Source of the DNA: Calycina herbarum
Lineage: Eukaryota; Ascomycota; Leotiomycetes; Helotiales; Pezizellaceae
Length of the DNA: 64,000 nt
Direction of reading: 5' to 3'
Assembly (NCBI GenBank): GCA_001414485.1
Contig: LLEY01000063.1
Location: 248,001-312,000, forward strand
Shown here: positions 58,843 to 64,000 of the stretch, one piece after another
Layout of the letters: each line of letters opens with the position of its first letter
How positions within the stretch are numbered: the first letter of the stretch is position 1
Translations under genes and position numbers: made by a program
The notes under the pieces: model-generated
The model's database searches: none
What the model was told of the DNA's origin: nothing
The model's input: only the letters and a program-made list of their open reading frames with translations

Positions 58843-61370
58843 TGTGTAATGAATGACTGAAAAGAATAATAAATGAATGTGTTGTTTTTTGGTGAAGTGA
58901 AAAGCAGATGGATGTTCAAGTCAACGGGCAGGTTGCCAAGTCTTATATAGATAAGGTTGTTGAGCTTGTCTCCCCATAATGATCCTTCTGAATAAGCCCC
59001 CAGATTGAAATGATCGTGTGCGACTCGGTTGGTGTAACTTGTTGAAACTTTGCATGTCCGCCGGCCACCAACGGTTCAAATGATTTCGCCAAAGGGAAAA
59101 TCCTTCGGCTGACTTAAATTCTATTCCTTTCGGCTTGTCATTATATGTGTTTTGATTGGGTGGGTTGGTGGAAATTTGCGCGAACCGAGCAGAGCACCAA
59201 GAGCTTCATTCATTCCACTACTTTATTTGGAGAAAACCAAAATCAGGGACGATTTAAAATACAAGAAAAGCAGATGCACTGCTATTTTTTCAATATACAA
59301 AGGGGAAATCTCGACCTATATTCAAGCATAACCCTTTCACACTTCTTCACAACCACTGATTCTTTAACCGAACCATACGCAATAGAAAATGGTGAGCGAG
59401 TAGTTCTCAATCCCAAAAGTATATGCACTACTTCACGGTAACCGTTCAAGTACTAGGCGCAATTGTAGGCGCACTCAGTCTTGACTAAGGAATCGCATTT
59501 GGACAAAGGATTATATGTCAGCGAGGGATTGCAGTGGTGTGCATTATTCACGGAATTGCAGTTGCTTGTGAGATTGCGGCTTGCGCGTGCGACTAGTTCA
59601 GCAAGCACTTTAAGTTTTCGGCGTCCTCTGCGCTTATTGAACGCCTCAACTCAGGGCTGCGACCGAGGAGGATCACCGTAAGCGGGGATACAAGAAATCG
59701 GCTGTGAGTTCAATATGGATTGTTAGGCCTTGAAGTTTTCCTATCAAGAAATGTGCAGATACGCGGTTTCTGGGGTAAGTAAAAACACAGCCCCCTCGCC
59801 AATTTTGACTTTTATCGATGACATATTCATATCCTTTCGCTTCCAAAAATGAATAATGAGATGGGAGAAAGATAGAAATGCGAACTGAACAAGAAGTGGA
59901 ATAGTGTGGACTGGAGAATATTAGCGGGGGGTCAATTGATAATAATTGTTTTGTTTTGTTTTTACTCCCCAAATGATCAAACCATCAAGTACACTTATCA
60001 GAGCAACAATCTCATTCAAACCATCTCGTTTAAGCCAGCTTCTCGTGCCTTCAAAAGGGCACAAGCATCCTTCGATCTTATTGTGGCCGATAAAATAAAT
60101 ATTAAAACTACCTTCCCAAAGTAGTAGTATGCCTCGCTCCCAAATTCTCATCGCACACTTACTAAACTTTCCCAGTCCGCCACCACCCTCGGTAAACTCG
60201 ATCGGGCCTTCGACATTCCTTTCCAGTGATTCCCATTCCAAATGCCCCTTCACAATCCAAGACTTCACATATTTCACCCCCTTCTACTTCATGACTTGTG
60301 GATCTATTATTCCATTTCCCATTTTCGGAAGTGCTGTCGCTGAGCACTCAGCAAGTAGCCATGTGACCCCCTAGATGAGAAACATGGCAAATCGAATGCA
60401 GGAGTACTTGCTCTCAACACCCCTTTCGTGGTAGTGGAGAGAGGGACTGAGAAGTATTCAAGTCTCAATCGAATTAGCCAATTCTCATCAACTTGTTCGA
60501 TTTCGGGGGAGATTACAAAAAACCAGGGTTCCCAGGGCTTTGATTCTGCCCAAGTGCAGAATACATGTACTCTCTTCTCGCGAAGAAGATTGAAGAAGGT
60601 AAAACAATTAACTTTAAGCGAACAAGAGTAGTAGTATCAGTCAATAAAAATTAGAAAAGTGGTTTGAGCACTCACAAATTGCTGCACCTTCTGGTGGAAG
60701 ACTCACTGTGGGTATCAAAATCCATGTCGCTTTGCAAGATTTAGCGCCTGGTGTCTCTTCCAAGTCCTTCCAGCAGGAGCTTTGCGTATGACTTTCTCAT
60801 ATTCTCTTTCCTCATCTCGTAAAGAATGAAACGAGAGGCAGACACAAGAGGATGATTTCTGTAAAACAGATGAGGACTAGAAAGCCATGGACTTAGGAAT
60901 AGTAGAAGTCCAATTAAGCTTCGAAATATTGTTGGTGGGAATTAGGTGAACTCATTCTGACTTTCCTTTCTACTGACAAAAATAAACGAGACTTGTCGGA
61001 CCCCAGATAGAAATTGAGCAAGCTGTAAGGTGTCTTGCACGTAAGCCAAGTTACATGAGAGTAAGCTGTGAGTTACTCGTCAGTAAACCGCGAGTAACCC
61101 AGCAATTTCCAGCTAACCCATGAAGGGGGAAAAAACCTACACCAGATAGCAGATATACTAAGAAATTCAAGTTAGAAATAAATCACCAGAATCCTGTCAC
61201 ACTCTCACCCATCAACGTGACCTAAAGTGGATACACCACTCGCTTAGCAGCAAAAATCACACAAAAACCTCAAAACTCAACCTCTCTCTCCACAACCACA
61301 TCCCCTAAATGTTGACATAGTGCAATAAAAAGGCAAAAAAGGCAAAAAATAATGCCCTGAATGGCTGCTT
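58843..61370. other. 2.5-kb intergenic region, no supported gene
   Basis: The proximal 250 bp is the endoglucanase promoter. Beyond it several open stretches of 60-118 codons exist on both strands (e.g. plus 60129-60374, minus 59921-60277) but none has family features, splice support or a convincing leader. Confidence 0.4.
61343..61348 (-). terminator. Pol III T-run terminator of tRNA-Gly
   Basis: A run of six T on the minus strand about 22 bases downstream of the tRNA 3' end, with a second T-run further down. Confidence 0.6.
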
Positions 61371-61469
61371 TGCGTTCGCCGGGAATCGAACCCGGGGCCA
61401 ATGCATCATGATCCAACCGTGAACGGTCGAAATTGGCAAGCATCGATTTTACCACTAAACCACAAACGC
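61371..61469 (-). tRNA. tRNA-Gly (GCC) with intron
   Basis: On the minus strand the acceptor stem GCGTTTG pairs with CGAACGC (one G-T wobble) and A73 is at 61371. The D arm holds GGTTTAGTGGTAAAATC, the anticodon stem GATGC pairs with GCATT, and the loop TTGCCAA carries anticodon GCC. An intron of about 28 bases follows the loop at the canonical position. The T arm is CCGGG-TTCGATT-CCCGG. An internal A/B box layout and a downstream T run (complement of AAAAAA at 61343-61348) fit Pol III transcription. Confidence 0.95.
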
Positions 61470-62622
61470 TTTTACTTATCAACACTAATTCTTCCTATGT
61501 TTTGCAGATTGCCAAGTTCACCGCTTTAGGGTGGGGTCCCTTTCCTCCTTTTCCCCCTGGTTCGCCGCTCTGACCACCCACAAGGATGGACCCAATAGGG
61601 GCTTTTAATTCAGATATAGTGACAAGTGAAGCAACGATCCCTTCCTTGACTCTCTGGTCCTCAAAGATCGTATACCTCTTTAAGCTATACTAGCGTCAAG
61701 GTTTCCGTAATACGTGCCTCTTTACTTAAAGATGCCTATTTTTTAGTATAAAAGAAGTCTATACGAAAATAAAACAACCGAGAGATCTATTAGTTGAACA
61801 GGGAGCTGTTGCTTTTCTGAAACCTAGCGAGGATCTGACCATCCACGCTTAATTGTTAGAGTAATTAATATTATAAAGAAATAGTAGAAAACGAGGAGTA
61901 TATACCAGAGCTAGACAGCTATATCTACTGTTTAAGAATATAAGCATAACCGTATAAGCTTAATAAGGCAATTTACGAAGCCACCTAACATATATACAAT
62001 GATTAAGTGGGTCCCCTTTTAGTAGGCAATTTGATGTTCCATTTTCGCGCTGCTTTAAATAGAAAGGATAAGGTTAAGAGTGTAGGTCTTAATAGTAGCT
62101 AGATTCAGTTTACTTACCGCGTTTCCGGGGCAGTTTTGAGTGCTTAGTAATTATTATAAACGAAAGCTTTGCGTTCACCATCGACCCTCTCTATCAATCT
62201 CTGGCATTACTATAAATACAAAGTTTAGTATCGTGTACCGCTACTAGGCTAATGGCTACGATTACCTACGATGGTATATAAGAAAATGATTAGCGATGTG
62301 ACGGTTTACACCCGAAGAGTACTCGGTCTATCGACCTTCGTATAAAACGTGACCTTACGTGACCTCGACGCAAGGGGTTCCAACATCGTCCTAACAACCG
62401 GTAATTACATGTGGCCTCTGCGTACAAAACCCCTTTTCCTCGCACGTAGAATAGACTTCTTCTCTTTTCTTCCTTAGTTAATTCTTCTTGTAATAAGACA
62501 GCCTTATCCATTGACCTCTTTGCATTCGGCCCGTAATAAGCGACGAGGCTCTAAGGAGGTATAAAGAGTTGGACACCTCCCTATTATCTCTCTATTAACC
62601 TTATCTCCTTCCCACCCTCAAA
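61470..62622. other. intergenic, grading into repeat-derived AT-rich DNA
   Basis: Host-like to about 61660, then AT-rich, TpA-rich sequence typical of RIP-affected repeats from about 61700. No domain is recognised. A TATAAAG box at 62560 and a CT-rich stretch before the ATG at 62623 look like a promoter and leader. Confidence 0.4.
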
Positions 62623-62764
62623 ATGGAAAGCTCGAGCTAAGAATACGAGCCTAATCAATGTAATGTTCTGCCAGGGCTTCTTCCAAATTCTAATAGCCTT
62701 ATACCCAACGAGCGAGCTGCTTAAGGCCGAGGCCGAAGTTTTAACCTCTAATATAGTAACTTCT
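62623..62764 (+). pseudogene. reading frame cut by element F
   Basis: An ATG at 62623 behind a TATAAAG box (62560) and a CT-rich leader opens a frame of 47 codons reading MESSS then EYEPNQCNVLPGLLPNSNS. It is interrupted by three TAA/TAG-type stops that look like mutated Gln codons, and is cut off by the LTR at 62765. It could be the start of a host gene or of another transposon's gag. Identity unknown. Confidence 0.35.
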
Positions 62765-63191
62765 TGTAACGAAACTCAAACGAACTAAACAAAGATGACT
62801 AAGTCTCGAAGGTTGGTATGCAGGTAAGAAGTACAGATGTGCCGGGTTGTTCACTTAGAAGTGAACTCGTTACTTATATCAAAGATGTTAAATAAGATGA
62901 TAAGATTAATAACTAAAGTTAAGTACGAAGCTCCTATCTAATAGCAGACGTGCCAGTCTTATATAGAACCTTTATTCCCCTATATAGCCAACTCGCTCGT
63001 CGAGCTAGCAATCTAACGAGCTAGTTTGCCTAGCGATCCAGCGGTCTATTACGTAATCAACATAATGAAATCCTTAGATTGCTTAGCTAACTTAACCGAT
63101 CCCTATCTACTATAAGAGTATTCCGATAGTGCTTAACCTATTAGGACGCCGCCTAGTCTTCACTTATCACGTATACACGTAATTCGTAACA
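62765..63191 (-). repeat. 3' LTR of element F (427 bp)
   Basis: Reverse-oriented LTR retaining canonical TG...CA ends. Its central part resembles a mixture of the A-type and C/E-type LTRs. Confidence 0.85.
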
Positions 63192-63281
63192 CTATCCCCT
63201 TCTTAGCTTAGCGTATCTCTACGCTTAAGTACAACCTAAGAAATATCGTTAGAAGGCTAGTAGCCTTCTTCCCTTTTCACT

Positions 63282-63887
63282 ATGCCACCTAATCGTTTAA
63301 CGAAACACACTAAGTATATTACTCTTAGAAAAGAAATCAACTTATCTAGAATAAAAATAGCACCTTATACCTAATGTTTAAAAGCTGGTTTTATAAATAA
63401 ATATATTACCTCTCGAGATAAAAGTCTAAATCGCTACAGTCGTTATATAAAGAATAGCAAGACTTATAACGTTTACGAGGTAAACCGTATACTAACTATT
63501 TAAGATTAGGAGTCCGTAGATACGTAGATCTAACAACTAGAGGACGAGGCCGATGAGGCTATAGCAAAAGTCCTCTAAGTTAATAAGTAGAAGAAGCTAC
63601 TTTACACCTAGAAGCAGAGAATAATAGCAGCTAGTCTTAACTCTCTTAAGGAGCTAGATGCTACTAAAGAATTAGAAAGAAAAGAAAAGAAGAAGGAGGA
63701 AGAAAAGAAGCAAATAGAAGAAGAGGCTACTAAGCTAGCTGCCCTTCCTACGCCCGACGTTTCTAACCCTGCCCTCGCTCTAGGCCTCGACCTAGCCTTT
63801 CTTAAGTCCTTTCCTACTAACTACGTGATATAGGCAGACTTAGGTTTCAACAGTAGAACTTCTAAAGTTCCTCCAAGTACTAGCTAA
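63282..63887 (+). pseudogene. antisense accessory ORF of element F
   Basis: On the strand opposite to gag-pol, an ATG at 63282 opens about 201 codons to a TAA at 63887, partly overlapping the complement of the pol 3' end. Internal stops sit at positions expected for Gln (CAA/CAG to TAA/TAG) or Trp. Visible parts: a basic N-terminus MPPNRLTKHTKYITLRKEIN, a YEVNRILTI segment, a Lys/Glu-rich coiled-coil-like stretch (LERKEKKKEEEKKQIEEEA) and the tail LPTPDVSNPALALGLDLAFL. The same region is present, more decayed, in C and E. Function unknown; extra ORFs of unknown role have been reported in Leotiomycete Gypsy elements. Confidence 0.6.
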
Positions 63888-64000
63888 TGTTTTTTCTAGG
63901 TTCTTAAGTGTTTTCTAAATATAGGTAATCTAACTATTTTATTAAATACTTAACCTATCTTCTAATAAGTCTATAGTTAAGAATCCTCTTAACTTTATAC

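Larger units (their letters stand above)
62765..64000 (-). mobile_element. element F: minus-strand chromovirus, runs off the window
   Basis: The 3' LTR is at 62765-63191 in reverse orientation (TGTAACGAAACTC ... ATTCGTAACA), followed by the complement of the polypurine tract (CTATCCCCTTCTT). From about 63890 to the edge it reads as the complement of the chromodomain end of pol, as in C and E. The left target site would be CTTCT (62760-62764); the other end is outside the window. Less mutated than the central copies. Confidence 0.85.

Noticed and set aside
59921..60374. 118-codon minus and 81-codon plus frames in the glucanase-tRNA gap
   Set aside because: Overlapping frames on both strands with no domain, signal peptide or splice structure.

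Overview
The window is filamentous ascomycete chromosomal DNA, most likely from a Leotiomycete (Helotiales-type) fungus; the class is inferred from gene content and style. Genes carry many short introns (46-70 bp, GT...AG, CTAAC-type branch sites), promoters have CT-rich leaders, and a central block shows repeat-induced point mutation (RIP): TpA-rich sequence, few CpA/TpG, and TAA/TAG stops where Gln or Trp codons are expected.

Left arm (1-24458). The 3' end of a DUF1295 membrane-reductase-like gene is followed by two small unknown genes. A decayed trans-acting enoyl-reductase gene (frameshifts, stop), an apparently intact DHA2-type MFS efflux pump and an intact nine-exon cytochrome P450 all lie on the minus strand and look like the remains of a secondary-metabolite locus. 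Then come a possible tiny AT-rich gene behind a strong-looking promoter, two divergent low-complexity fungal proteins, a four-exon secreted CAP/PR-1 protein, and a lightly mutated 350-bp solo LTR with a perfect 5-bp target duplication.

Centre (24459-48924). About 24.5 kb with no intact genes is a nest of transposable elements that can be resolved to the base. A short hAT-type element was hit by a pogo/Fot1-type transposon (P1). P1 was hit by a Ty3/Gypsy chromovirus (element A, 457-bp LTRs, TSD ctagg). A received a minus-strand solo LTR (D), a second pogo/Fot1-type element (P2, TSD TA) and a chromovirus (E, 447-bp LTRs, TSD ccggc) inside its own 3' LTR. D was in turn split by chromovirus C (446-bp LTRs). 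LTR pairs agree in length exactly, and target duplications match or differ only by C-to-T or G-to-A changes.

Right arm (48925-64000). A large HET-domain gene, Ku80 (six exons), a TMEM205-like DUF4149 membrane protein sharing a divergent promoter with Ku80, a GH5 endoglucanase, and an intron-containing tRNA-Gly(GCC). From about 61.7 kb the sequence is again repeat-derived and ends in a minus-strand chromovirus (F) of the same family. F runs off the window and carries an antisense accessory reading frame between its pol gene and 3' LTR.

Functionally the flanks are ordinary host genes (DNA repair, secretion, plant cell-wall degradation, self/non-self recognition, export/oxidation). The centre and right edge are silenced repeats.
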